The position numbers were made by a program, and so were the translations under genes. DNA of 53,550 bases from Neotamlana sedimentorum (lineage in GTDB: Bacteria; Bacteroidota; Bacteroidia; Flavobacteriales; Flavobacteriaceae). The notes under the pieces were generated by a model. It searched no databases and was not told where the DNA came from. It was given only the letters and a program-made list of their open reading frames with translations. Location of the stretch: the NCBI RefSeq assembly GCF_000943565.1, contig NZ_JTDW01000019.1, positions 1 through 53,550 on the forward strand. Direction: 5' to 3'. How positions within the stretch are numbered: the first letter of the stretch is position 1; each line of letters starts with the position of its first letter. Shown here piece after piece: positions 44,330-53,277 of the stretch.

Positions 44330-46552
44330 GTGAAAAGCGTCCTTATTAAATTAATTAATTCTAATAGAATTTTTTTTAATATATTCTACAAGTTTCAAAA
44401 AATAAAACAGCGAATTCTTCCCCAAAAGAAGAACTTGCTTTTTATATTTAGTGGGCGTTCTGAATACAATTTAAATATGGGTTTAGAGCTTTTTGAAAAC
44501 GAAAGTGTCTTTAAATCATCTATTTTAGAATCTAATGAAATAATAACTCAACTAGGAGGAACCAGCATTTTACCAAATTTTTCGAAAACTGCACCAAACA
44601 ACTTTTTCGAAACTGAAACTAATATATACAATACAATAGCTGCCATTCAAATAGCAACTTTTGATTTATTAAAAAATAAAAAAACTTCACCTAACGCAAT
44701 TCTTGGTTTAAGCATGGGAGAGGTGTCTGGTTTGTATGCTTCTGGAGCAATACCAAAACTAGAAGTTTTTAAAATTTTGCAAGCCATGGAGGTTACTAGC
44801 TCCCATGAAAGCCAATCGTACGTTTCTATTTTAATAAATGAAAGTATTGAGGTTTTAAACTATACTGCAAATGACGATCTAAATATAATTCATCCCGTTT
44901 ACGAAAATACACCAAAATCAACAATTGCTTTAGTAGATGAAGCTAACATTGCTCTTCTAAAAGAATATTGTAAGAAAAACGAATTAACATATAGAGTTAT
45001 TTCAAAAAACAACCTATTTCCTTATCATACATCAAAAATTGAAGATTTTAAAGCTGAAGTAAAAGAATGTTTTAAAGACTTAAATTTTTCACCCTTAACA
45101 ACCGATTATTACTCAGGGTCTGCAGGAACTGTTATTCCTAAAGGTACAATTTTAAATGAAGACTTTTTTTACCATTGTTTAAGGCATGTAGTTCTAGCCA
45201 ATTCAGTTTTCATTAAAATAAAAGAAACTAACGAACTGTTTGACCTCGTTCAAATTGGCCCAAATATTTTTGGAATTAATCACTTAAAAGGAATATTATC
45301 GAACAATATTGTTCCAACAATTTTTCAAACGTTTTCCAAATCAAACAACTATATTCTATTCAAAAACACATTTAAAGCTATTCATAAAATTGGAAAGCAA
45401 AATTATAGCTTAATATCGAAAGAAGAACCTTTTACTTCGTTTATTGAAAATTTCAACATTAGTGATAAGTATTATAAAAACAAACCAATACCCTATTGGT
45501 CGTATTTAAAAACAAAAGGAAACATCCATTTTTTACCAAGTTGTCAAACTTGGCTAGTTATAGATCACAACACGATTAGTGATATTCTAAAAACTCCAGA
45601 AGTATTCTCAAGTAAACCTTATAAAGATTTCGATCCCTATTTGGTTGGAGCAGATGCTCCTTCTCATGAGAAAATGAGAGGGCTATTACAATCTGTTTTT
45701 TCTAGCAAATCACTAAACCGACTTGAGCATTTTGCTACTAAAAAAGCGGAAAAATTAATACAAAATTTCCCGAAAAATTGTCCAATAAACTTTGTTGATT
45801 ATTTTTCATTACAATTATCTCGATCTGTAACTTTTTGTTTATTAGGTTTAGATGAAATTCAAGCGGATAAAGTTAATAGCATTATAGGTGTTAATAACTT
45901 TGACACAAATGACCTACTAATTGGATTGTTTCGTGATTTATTGGCATCGAATTATAAATTTGATGATGATTCGGCGATGGCGTACTTAAAAGAACAGATA
46001 ACACTTAAAACAATGTCGTTAGAGGCAGCATCAAGTATAGCCAGATTATTGTTTACGGCAGGCGTATTAACAACTACAATGCTTTTAACCAATTCATTTT
46101 TAGAGTTAATGAAATCCCCGAACATCGTCGACACTTTGGAAAAATCTCCTAAATTAAAAAACAGATTTATTGATGAAATTTTAAGACTTCATCCACCCGA
46201 AACAATCCTGTTTAGGCAAATAACCAAAAATATTCATCTAAACGATGTGCATATTCCACAAAATGCTATGATTGCTTTAGATATAAGATCGGCGAACCTT
46301 GACAAAAAAGTTTATGCCGATCCGTTTACTATAAACTTAGAAAGAAGCAATACAAAACACCTTTCGTTTGGCGCCGGCGCTCATGTTTGTATTGGTATAG
46401 GACTTGCCAAACTGGAAGCAAAAATTGCTTTAAATTATTATTTCGATATTATTAAAAAAATGAACCCCATATTAACTGACGACATTACTTATTTTGATTC
46501 TAGCCACTTATACGGACCAAAAATTGTAAACGTACAATTCAAAAAAGCTTAA
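44330..46552 (+). CDS. Acyltransferase (AT)-cytochrome P450 fusion
   Basis: A single 740-residue frame joins two enzymes. Residues ~34-340 are a FabD/PKS-type AT domain: FSGRSEY replaces the usual GQGSQ motif, GLSMGE carries the nucleophile Ser128, FPYH carries His233, and VQIGPN is the late motif. Aligning without gaps to FabD places Met153 where the malonyl-binding Arg117 belongs, so a neutral acyl group is the likely substrate. Residues ~385-740 are a P450: HEKMR (446-450), I-helix TAGVLTTT (576-583) with Leu in place of the usual acid, EILR (616-619), and heme site FGAGAHVCIG with Cys687. The start is GTG at 44330. Three bases separate it from the ABC gene. The fused architecture suggests oxidation of an acyl chain held as a thioester or a substrate handed between domains; the reaction is unknown. 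Confidence 0.88.
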   Translation: MKSVLIKLINSNRIFFNIFYKFQKIKQRILPQKKNLLFIFSGRSEYNLNMGLELFENESVFKSSILESNEIITQLGGTSILPNFSKTAPNNFFETETNIYNTIAAIQIATFDLLKNKKTSPNAILGLSMGEVSGLYASGAIPKLEVFKILQAMEVTSSHESQSYVSILINESIEVLNYTANDDLNIIHPVYENTPKSTIALVDEANIALLKEYCKKNELTYRVISKNNLFPYHTSKIEDFKAEVKECFKDLNFSPLTTDYYSGSAGTVIPKGTILNEDFFYHCLRHVVLANSVFIKIKETNELFDLVQIGPNIFGINHLKGILSNNIVPTIFQTFSKSNNYILFKNTFKAIHKIGKQNYSLISKEEPFTSFIENFNISDKYYKNKPIPYWSYLKTKGNIHFLPSCQTWLVIDHNTISDILKTPEVFSSKPYKDFDPYLVGADAPSHEKMRGLLQSVFSSKSLNRLEHFATKKAEKLIQNFPKNCPINFVDYFSLQLSRSVTFCLLGLDEIQADKVNSIIGVNNFDTNDLLIGLFRDLLASNYKFDDDSAMAYLKEQITLKTMSLEAASSIARLLFTAGVLTTTMLLTNSFLELMKSPNIVDTLEKSPKLKNRFIDEILRLHPPETILFRQITKNIHLNDVHIPQNAMIALDIRSANLDKKVYADPFTINLERSNTKHLSFGAGAHVCIGIGLAKLEAKIALNYYFDIIKKMNPILTDDITYFDSSHLYGPKIVNVQFKKA

Positions 46553-46555
46553 TTT

Positions 46556-48352
46556 ATGCTAAAAGATTTCAAATTAAAGCTTGACAAGTTCAAAAACAGC
46601 TTAAACCTTAAAAGGTCAATAAAACTAATTTGGACAATTACCGAAGGAAAAGTATTGAATACATTAATTATAATGTTTTTCGAGAGTTTATTCTTTATGG
46701 GTAGTTTGTATATATTTAAAAAATTAATAGACATTGTTGCTGCTTCTAATTTAGAAGAAAAAGAAACTCTAGTGATAACATATTTAAGTGTTGCTGGATT
46801 ATCTACTTTATGCTACTTAATCCTAAGATCATTTTCAACTTATTACACCCAAAAACAATCTGCAGTAATAAGTGAATATATTGATGATAAAATACATAGC
46901 AAAGCTATAAAATTAGACTATTCATTTTACGAAAGTCCTGCTTATTTTAACACACTCGAAAGAGCCAAAAATGCCGGTCCAGAACGGCCAGCTGCTATAT
47001 TAACTGATTTAGTTAATCTTTCAAAAAACACCATCATGCTTGGCGTTTTAGGATTTTCGTTAATATATATTAGTTGGTTGTTGTTACCATTATTAGCATT
47101 ATTTGTTTTTCCAACACTTTATGTACGTTTACAATTTGCAAACAAGCTTTTTGAATGGCAAATGCAAAAAACACCTTTAGAACGTAAATCTTATTACTTA
47201 GGTAATTTAATTACAGGAGAAGTAGCCGTAAAAGAAATTAAAACATTTAATCTTGGGGCATACCTAAAATCTAATTACCTAAAAATTCGTCTCAATTTAC
47301 TAAACGAGAACTTCCGAATTACAAAAAAGGCTACTATTAACGAAACAACCACCAATATTCTAGCTGCTCTAGGTATGTATAGTTGCGTTGCTTTTATTTG
47401 TATAAGCACTTTAAATGGCACCACATCAATTGGAGATATTGCTTTATTTTTAGTTGTATTTCCACAACTTTTTAGTGTTATGCAATCGCTTTCAAATGGT
47501 ATATCATCCCTATATCAAAACAATATTTTCTTAAGCTATTTATTCGATTTATTGGATTTAGAACCGGCGATGACAGACAAACCCAACACACTTAAAATCC
47601 CTTACAACAACCCAGATTTAGTTATAAAAAATGTAAACTTTAAATACCCACACGCCGAAAAAACAACTCTTAAAAATATAAGTTTAAAAATACCAGCAGG
47701 AAAAGTAGTTGCATTAGTAGGACTTAATGGTTCTGGTAAAACAACACTTATAAAATTACTTAGTAGACTTTACGATCCTACCTCCGGAACCGTTGAACTT
47801 GGTGGCGAAAACATTAAAAACTTTAAAATAGACGACTTTAGAAATCAAATTAGTGTGGTTTTTCAAGATTTCGTAAAATATAATTTAAGTGCAGCCGAAA
47901 ACATTAAATTTGGTAATATCGATGCCGAATTAGATGAAGCATTAATGGTTGAATCTGCAAAAAAATCTGGAGCACACGATTTTATTAAAACTTTCCCCGA
48001 AAAATATGACACCACCATGGGAAGAATTTTTGAAAATGGTAAAGAAGTAAGTATAGGTCAATGGCAAAAAATTGCAATAGCCAGGGCCTTTTATAGTAAA
48101 TCTCAATTTATAATATTTGATGAAGCCACCAGCGCATTAGATGCAAAGTCCGAGCAAGAATTATTTGATGACTTAAGAGCTAATATTGGCAATCGTGGCA
48201 TTTTAGTTATAAGCCATAGAGTTTCTGCTGTAAAGCATGCCGATTACATATATGTTTTATCTAAAGGTGAAATTGCGCAAGAAGGCACTCACGAAAAACT
48301 TATTTCTTTAGATGGAGATTATGCCAAGTTATTTAAAAGAAAAACAAAATAA
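46556..48352 (+). CDS. ABC exporter, fused membrane and ATPase domains
   Basis: A 598-residue half-transporter with six membrane helices (~35-310) and a nucleotide-binding domain: Walker A GLNGSGKTT (~384-392), signature VSIGQWQKIAIARA, Walker B FIIFDEAT and H-loop SHR. The SIGQW version of the signature resembles exporters of lantibiotics and other secreted metabolites. It should dimerise and export the cluster product or a lipid precursor. No peptidase domain is present. It begins three bases after the AT-P450 gene. Confidence 0.93.
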   Translation: MLKDFKLKLDKFKNSLNLKRSIKLIWTITEGKVLNTLIIMFFESLFFMGSLYIFKKLIDIVAASNLEEKETLVITYLSVAGLSTLCYLILRSFSTYYTQKQSAVISEYIDDKIHSKAIKLDYSFYESPAYFNTLERAKNAGPERPAAILTDLVNLSKNTIMLGVLGFSLIYISWLLLPLLALFVFPTLYVRLQFANKLFEWQMQKTPLERKSYYLGNLITGEVAVKEIKTFNLGAYLKSNYLKIRLNLLNENFRITKKATINETTTNILAALGMYSCVAFICISTLNGTTSIGDIALFLVVFPQLFSVMQSLSNGISSLYQNNIFLSYLFDLLDLEPAMTDKPNTLKIPYNNPDLVIKNVNFKYPHAEKTTLKNISLKIPAGKVVALVGLNGSGKTTLIKLLSRLYDPTSGTVELGGENIKNFKIDDFRNQISVVFQDFVKYNLSAAENIKFGNIDAELDEALMVESAKKSGAHDFIKTFPEKYDTTMGRIFENGKEVSIGQWQKIAIARAFYSKSQFIIFDEATSALDAKSEQELFDDLRANIGNRGILVISHRVSAVKHADYIYVLSKGEIAQEGTHEKLISLDGDYAKLFKRKTK

Positions 48353-48358
48353 AACAAC

Positions 48359-49540
48359 ATGAATCCCAAAAAAAACAACATGTTGACAAATAATCACATC
48401 GCCATACTTTCTACCTGCGAAGACGATTGGGGCGGAAGCGAAGAGCTTTGGGCATTAAGCATTCCTTTTTTACAAGCCAAAAACTGTGCAATTACTTTGG
48501 TAAAGGACACCATTAATCAAAAACACCGTAGAATAGCCGAACTAAAAGCTAGAAATGTGCAGTTTAAAGAATTAACCAATAAACCTCCTCGAGGCCTAGG
48601 CAGATTCTACAACGCATATAACATGCTTACGCAACAGTATCATAAACTAGCATATAATAATTTTGAAGCTTTTTTAAAGAAAGAAAGCCCTACGTTGGTT
48701 GTAATTTCTCAAGGTATAAATTTTGATGCCCTTTATTATGGTTACTTATGCTTAAAACACCATATTGATTATGTTATAATTTCTCAAAAAGCAGTCGAAT
48801 TTTATTGGCCTGCAAAAGATGATAGAGATTATATGATTGAAACATTAAAACATGCAAAAAAATGTTTTTTTGTCTCGAAACACAATCAAAACTTAACTGA
48901 AGAACAATTTGGTTTTCGGTTTAAAAATGCTCATATCATTTATAATCCCAATAAACTAGACAATATTGAACCTATTCCGTACCCGGCTACAGATAATGGA
49001 TTTAAACTCGCTTTAATTGGCAGATTATTAATTATAGACAAAGGTCAAGATATTATTTTAAGAGTATTATCTCAAGAAAAATGGAAGGCCCGAAATTTAA
49101 GTGTTTCGATTATTGGTAGTGGTCCAGATGAAAAAGCCCTTAAAGATTTAGCTAAGTTATTAGATATTAAAAATATAGATTTTTTAGGTTTTAAAAATAA
49201 TATTGAAGATATTTGGCATAACCATCATACATTACTACTCCCCTCAAGAAGTGAAGGTCTGCCCTTAGTTGTTATTGAAGCTATGGCTGCTGGTCGTCCA
49301 GTTATAGCCACTAATGCCGGTGGTACCAACGAAATTATCCAAGATAATAAAACTGGATTTATAGGATATGCTAATGAGGCTAGTTTAGATGAGACCCTAG
49401 AAACAGCATGGAATTCAAGAAACTCTTGGAAAAAAATGGGCATTGAAGCTGCAAAAACGATAAAAAATAAACTCCCAAATAAACCAGAACAAGAATTTGC
49501 TAACATTGTTATAGCACTAATGTATCATGAAAAAAATTGA
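48359..49540 (+). CDS. GT4-type glycosyltransferase (GT-B fold)
   Basis: A 393-residue glycosyltransferase. The N-part carries STCEDDWGGSEELWA (acceptor side) and the C-part carries LIGRLLIIDKGQDI, then SEGLPLVVIEAMA (the EX7E motif) and TNAGGTNEII for the nucleotide-sugar donor. A retaining mechanism is expected for family GT4. It starts six bases after the ABC gene and overlaps the next GT gene by 14 bases. Donor and acceptor are unknown. Confidence 0.93.
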   Translation: MNPKKNNMLTNNHIAILSTCEDDWGGSEELWALSIPFLQAKNCAITLVKDTINQKHRRIAELKARNVQFKELTNKPPRGLGRFYNAYNMLTQQYHKLAYNNFEAFLKKESPTLVVISQGINFDALYYGYLCLKHHIDYVIISQKAVEFYWPAKDDRDYMIETLKHAKKCFFVSKHNQNLTEEQFGFRFKNAHIIYNPNKLDNIEPIPYPATDNGFKLALIGRLLIIDKGQDIILRVLSQEKWKARNLSVSIIGSGPDEKALKDLAKLLDIKNIDFLGFKNNIEDIWHNHHTLLLPSRSEGLPLVVIEAMAAGRPVIATNAGGTNEIIQDNKTGFIGYANEASLDETLETAWNSRNSWKKMGIEAAKTIKNKLPNKPEQEFANIVIALMYHEKN

Positions 49541-50516
49541 AACACCATTAGTATCGGTAATAATCCCTACCTACAATAGGGTGAAAATGTTAGGGAATGC
49601 TATTAATAGCGCCCTAAACCAAACATACAAAAACTATGAGATCATTATTGTTGACGATGGCTCTACCGATGGAACAGAAGAATTTATAAAACAAAACTTC
49701 TCTAATTTAAAATACATAAAAAAAGAAAATGGCGGACAAGCTTCTGCGAGAAATGCCGGTCTTGAACACGTCAATGGAAAATATATTGCTTCGTTAGATT
49801 CTGATGATTGTTGGCACGAAAACTTCTTAGAAAAATTAGTAGAAAAATTAGAAAACGATAATTTCGATTTTGTTTTTGCCAACTGGAGCCAAGAACAGAA
49901 AGATGGTAAATTTATTGATTACTTATTAAAACAATATATACATCTTCCTGAAGATCATCCAAAAGAAACTAATGTTTGGATTGAACTCGACTATGATGAT
50001 TTGAGAAGCATTTACATTGCAGGATGCCCTTCTCCATCAACATCTCTTCTTATTAAAGCAGAATTACTTAAAAAATTAGGTTGGAATGAAGAAATGAGTA
50101 TTGGAGATGATTGGTGCATGTTACTAGACATTATTTTTAATAATAAAATTAAAGGAGCCTATACAACAGAACAACTTTGGAAAAAGCATATAAATGCAAA
50201 TAATATTTACGACGGCCGAAACAGAATGGAAGTTTTAAAACTTTTACATATTAAAGACAAATCTGCCATATTAAATAGATATAAGCATTTAATGACACCT
50301 AGTGAAATTGGCCATATGCAAAATGAATATGTAACTAACTTAATATTAATCTCAAAAGAATCTTTAAAAATACATAAAAACGTTAAAGATTTTACCTTGT
50401 ATTTCTTTAAGGCTTTAGCAAATTATCCTAAGCTTGCTTTAAAATTAATGTTTAAAGGCGGAGTTAGAAAGATAATAGCCCGAAACTCTAATAAAAACGT
50501 TGTTGTTAACAAATGA
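49527..50516 (+). CDS. GT2-type glycosyltransferase (GT-A fold)
   Basis: A 329-residue family 2 transferase with VSVIIPTYNR, VDDGSTDGT, NGGQASARNAGL and the metal-binding SLDSDDCW. A GDDWCM segment near residue 193 is the likely catalytic-base region. It is cytoplasmic or membrane-associated and inverting. It overlaps both neighbours, so all three genes should be translated together. Confidence 0.93.
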   Translation: MKKIETPLVSVIIPTYNRVKMLGNAINSALNQTYKNYEIIIVDDGSTDGTEEFIKQNFSNLKYIKKENGGQASARNAGLEHVNGKYIASLDSDDCWHENFLEKLVEKLENDNFDFVFANWSQEQKDGKFIDYLLKQYIHLPEDHPKETNVWIELDYDDLRSIYIAGCPSPSTSLLIKAELLKKLGWNEEMSIGDDWCMLLDIIFNNKIKGAYTTEQLWKKHINANNIYDGRNRMEVLKLLHIKDKSAILNRYKHLMTPSEIGHMQNEYVTNLILISKESLKIHKNVKDFTLYFFKALANYPKLALKLMFKGGVRKIIARNSNKNVVVNK

Positions 50517-51514
50517 AAGTTCCTTCAATTTTTAGGTCTACCGACTGGTGGGATTACAAAATTGTTCCTCTTTTAACTATAGGCTATTTAACAATTATGT
50601 TAAACAGCTTTAATTTAGTACAACATATTGCTTGGTTACTTTTTTTAATTCTTGCAATTGCAGTAGGCGCTATTTATGTTAGCATTATTAACGATTATAC
50701 CGATGTTAAATTTGATTTAGATAGCGGAAAATCGAACAGATTAGCAAAGTTTACGCCATTTAAAAGAGGTTTAATCTTAGCTTTTTCTATACTAATAAGC
50801 CTTTGTTTTTGTATATATTTTAGCTCCGATTTATTAAGCTTTACCTTTTATTTTTCTGCCTACATAATGTTTAGCTTGTACTCTATTCCTCCTTTTAGAT
50901 TTAAAAACCGAGGTATATTAGGTGTAATTGCAGATGCTAGTGGCGCTCATTTATTCCCTAGCTTATTCGTGTATGCCGCCATGGTTTATAAACTCGAACT
51001 AGAAATTAACTATTACTTATTAATACTTATTACAATTTGGTCTTTAGCCTGCGGACTAAGAGGCAATATGTGGCATCAATTTTGGGATCGTGAAAACGAT
51101 TTATCAATTAACCATAAAACTTTTGCTACATCAATTAGTAACATAAATTCTATAAAACCTTTTGAAATTATTATTTCAATTATAGAAGTTGTAAGTCTAT
51201 TTTTAATTTTAGTGAAACTGGGTTTTATACTACCAATACTAGGCTTATTGTTTTATGCCATTTTACTTTTAGGATATAAAAAAATCAAATACAAAATAAT
51301 AGTTATCCTATCCGGTAATCCGCCGTGGCATATTTTTATGAGTGATTTTTACGAAGTTATATTGCCTTTTACTTTAATATTCACTTGCACCATTTATTAT
51401 CCTTGGAGTGCAACTCTATTACTAGTTCACTTTATTCTGTTTCCTAAAAAACCACTAATACTATTAAAAAATATTAAAATGATGCTAAAATCTGTTTTAA
51501 AGAAAATAGATTAA
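50513..51514 (+). CDS. UbiA-family prenyltransferase
   Basis: A 333-residue integral-membrane protein with about nine helices and both aspartate-rich motifs: NDYTDVKFDLDSG (residues 60-72, NDxxDxxxD) and DREND (192-196). YSIPPFRFKNRG (123-134) is another family mark. UbiA enzymes transfer a polyprenyl chain from its diphosphate to an aromatic, sugar-phosphate or other acceptor with Mg2+. In this cluster, likely acceptors are a small aromatic or a sugar phosphate (as in decaprenyl-phosphoribose synthase). Its ATG overlaps the GT2 stop (ATGA). Last gene of the cluster; convergent with the fucose operon. Confidence 0.9.
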   Translation: MKVPSIFRSTDWWDYKIVPLLTIGYLTIMLNSFNLVQHIAWLLFLILAIAVGAIYVSIINDYTDVKFDLDSGKSNRLAKFTPFKRGLILAFSILISLCFCIYFSSDLLSFTFYFSAYIMFSLYSIPPFRFKNRGILGVIADASGAHLFPSLFVYAAMVYKLELEINYYLLILITIWSLACGLRGNMWHQFWDRENDLSINHKTFATSISNINSIKPFEIIISIIEVVSLFLILVKLGFILPILGLLFYAILLLGYKKIKYKIIVILSGNPPWHIFMSDFYEVILPFTLIFTCTIYYPWSATLLLVHFILFPKKPLILLKNIKMMLKSVLKKID

Positions 51515-51531
51515 AATTACATTTTAGCCTT

Positions 51532-51861
51532 TTATAACTCAAAAATCTTTTCCATTAACATCCATTTTTCACCAGGTTTGGCAGTAGGTAAAGCTTGCTG
51601 ATATTTCCACATTAACGTTTCCCATTCTTGCACCTTAGCATTGTTTAAATCCATTTCATTTTTCTTCTCAAACGAAAACGTATCGTTTACTTCCATAATC
51701 ATAAACAATCTATTTGCTACCAAATAAATATCTAAAACTTCTATTCCCGAATCTTTTATACTGGCAATAATTTCTGGCCAAACGTTTTTATGATAATCTT
51801 TATAAGCCTCTATTAAAGCTGCATCATCCTTTAAATCGAGAGCAAAACAATGTTTTTTCAT
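51532..51861 (-). CDS. L-rhamnose/L-fucose mutarotase
   Basis: A 109-residue RhaM-type mutarotase (L-rhamnose mutarotase family) that interconverts alpha and beta anomers. It contains the conserved YKDYHKNVWPEI and WETLMWKYQ with a likely catalytic His near the start. Since it follows a fucose permease, L-fucose is the likely sugar here. It is the last gene of the operon. Confidence 0.9.
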   Translation of the reverse strand: MKKHCFALDLKDDAALIEAYKDYHKNVWPEIIASIKDSGIEVLDIYLVANRLFMIMEVNDTFSFEKKNEMDLNNAKVQEWETLMWKYQQALPTAKPGEKWMLMEKIFEL

Positions 51862-51872
51862 AATATTTAGTT

Positions 51873-53213
51873 TTAAATAGTTTTACCCTCGTGCTTGTTA
51901 AACACATGAAAACCATACCAAGCAATGTAAACAAAGCAGATTAATGGTAATATAAAGGAGAAATTAACCTCGGCAACACCCATAATTAAAGTATCGGCTA
52001 CACCAGAGCCACCAGCATCAATTATCATACCTTGTAACATTGGTAACAAAGCACCACCAACAATAGCCATAACTAAACCAGCAGAACCTACTTTTGATTC
52101 TTCCTCGTTTAAATCGTTTAATGCAATACCATAAATGGTTGGGAACATTAACGACATACAAAATGAAATACCAACAACACAATACAACCCTATAGTTCCC
52201 GTTACAAAAATGGCTCCCGCAACAAAAGCTCCTGCTAAAACAGCAAAAAACATTAATAATTTACCAGGGCTCATTACACGCAACATGGCTGTACCAACTA
52301 CACGACCAACAGCAAATAAAATGAAAGCCACAAATTGGTAGGCAAAAACGTCTATTTTTTCGTAACCAGCTACATCGGCATTTGCTAAGTCAATAGCTTC
52401 GGCATATTGGTAAATATATGTCCATGTCATTATTTGCGCGCCGACATAAAGAATCTGCGCAAAAACACCTAAAACATATTTAGAATTTTTAAATAATCCT
52501 TTGAACGTTGCGCCTAAACTTGGCATGCTACCTTCGGCTTTACTTTGCGGCATTTTATTAACTAAAAATAACACAAATACACCCAAAATAACCAAACCTA
52601 AAACCACATAAGGATCGCGTATCACTGCTAAATCGGCAACTCTAACCATAGCTCTTTTAGTTTCGCTTAACGCGGAAAAATCGGCAATATCATCAGATTG
52701 CAATTTATCGTAAACAAAATACTTTGCCACTAATAAACCAGCAATTAAACCTACCGGATTAAATGATTGTGCTAAATTTAAACGTTGTGTAGCCGTTTCT
52801 TTTGCGCCCATGGCAAGAATGTAAGGGTTTGCTGCAGTTTCTAAAAAAGCCAAACCAAAGGTTAAAATATATAAACCTAAACAAAAAAACCAAAACATTT
52901 CTGTAGTGGCAGCAGGATAAAACAACAATGCGCCGCTAGCATAAAGCCCCAACCCTATTAATACCCCAACTTTATACGAATATTTTCGCATAAATAAAGC
53001 CGCTGGTAAAGCCATACAAAAATAGCCGCCGTAAAATGCCATTTGCACCCAAGAAGCTTGTGTGTTAGTTAACTCTAAAACCTTTTTAAAAGCATTTACC
53101 ATTGGGTCGGTAACGGCGTTTGCAAACCCCCAAAGGGCAAAAAGTGAAGTTACCAATATAAAGGGTAAAATTATTTTTTTAGATACCACTGGGGTCTTTA
53201 CTATATTATTCAT
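51873..53213 (-). CDS. fucP: L-fucose:H+ symporter (FucP-like MFS)
   Basis: A 446-residue MFS transporter with twelve helices of the FHS/FucP family (FALWGFANAVTDPMVNAFKKV near the start, then FLETAANPYILAMG). It moves L-fucose or a similar sugar with protons across the inner membrane. It lies 11 bases upstream of the mutarotase and 64 bases downstream of the FAH hydrolase gene, giving a fucose catabolic operon. The symbol is used on family and context; sugar specificity could also be galactose or glucose. Confidence 0.9.
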   Translation of the reverse strand: MNNIVKTPVVSKKIILPFILVTSLFALWGFANAVTDPMVNAFKKVLELTNTQASWVQMAFYGGYFCMALPAALFMRKYSYKVGVLIGLGLYASGALLFYPAATTEMFWFFCLGLYILTFGLAFLETAANPYILAMGAKETATQRLNLAQSFNPVGLIAGLLVAKYFVYDKLQSDDIADFSALSETKRAMVRVADLAVIRDPYVVLGLVILGVFVLFLVNKMPQSKAEGSMPSLGATFKGLFKNSKYVLGVFAQILYVGAQIMTWTYIYQYAEAIDLANADVAGYEKIDVFAYQFVAFILFAVGRVVGTAMLRVMSPGKLLMFFAVLAGAFVAGAIFVTGTIGLYCVVGISFCMSLMFPTIYGIALNDLNEEESKVGSAGLVMAIVGGALLPMLQGMIIDAGGSGVADTLIMGVAEVNFSFILPLICFVYIAWYGFHVFNKHEGKTI

Positions 53214-53277
53214 AAAATATCTTTGTTTAAATCTGTATTTTAATTTAGTTGAATTAATAAATTAAGGGAAATTAATA

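Noticed and set aside
44231-44330. TAATATTTG at 44322-44330 as the promoter of the AT-P450 gene
   Set aside because: It has one base too many between TA and TTTG and would overlap the GTG start; the operon may instead read through from the toroid gene.
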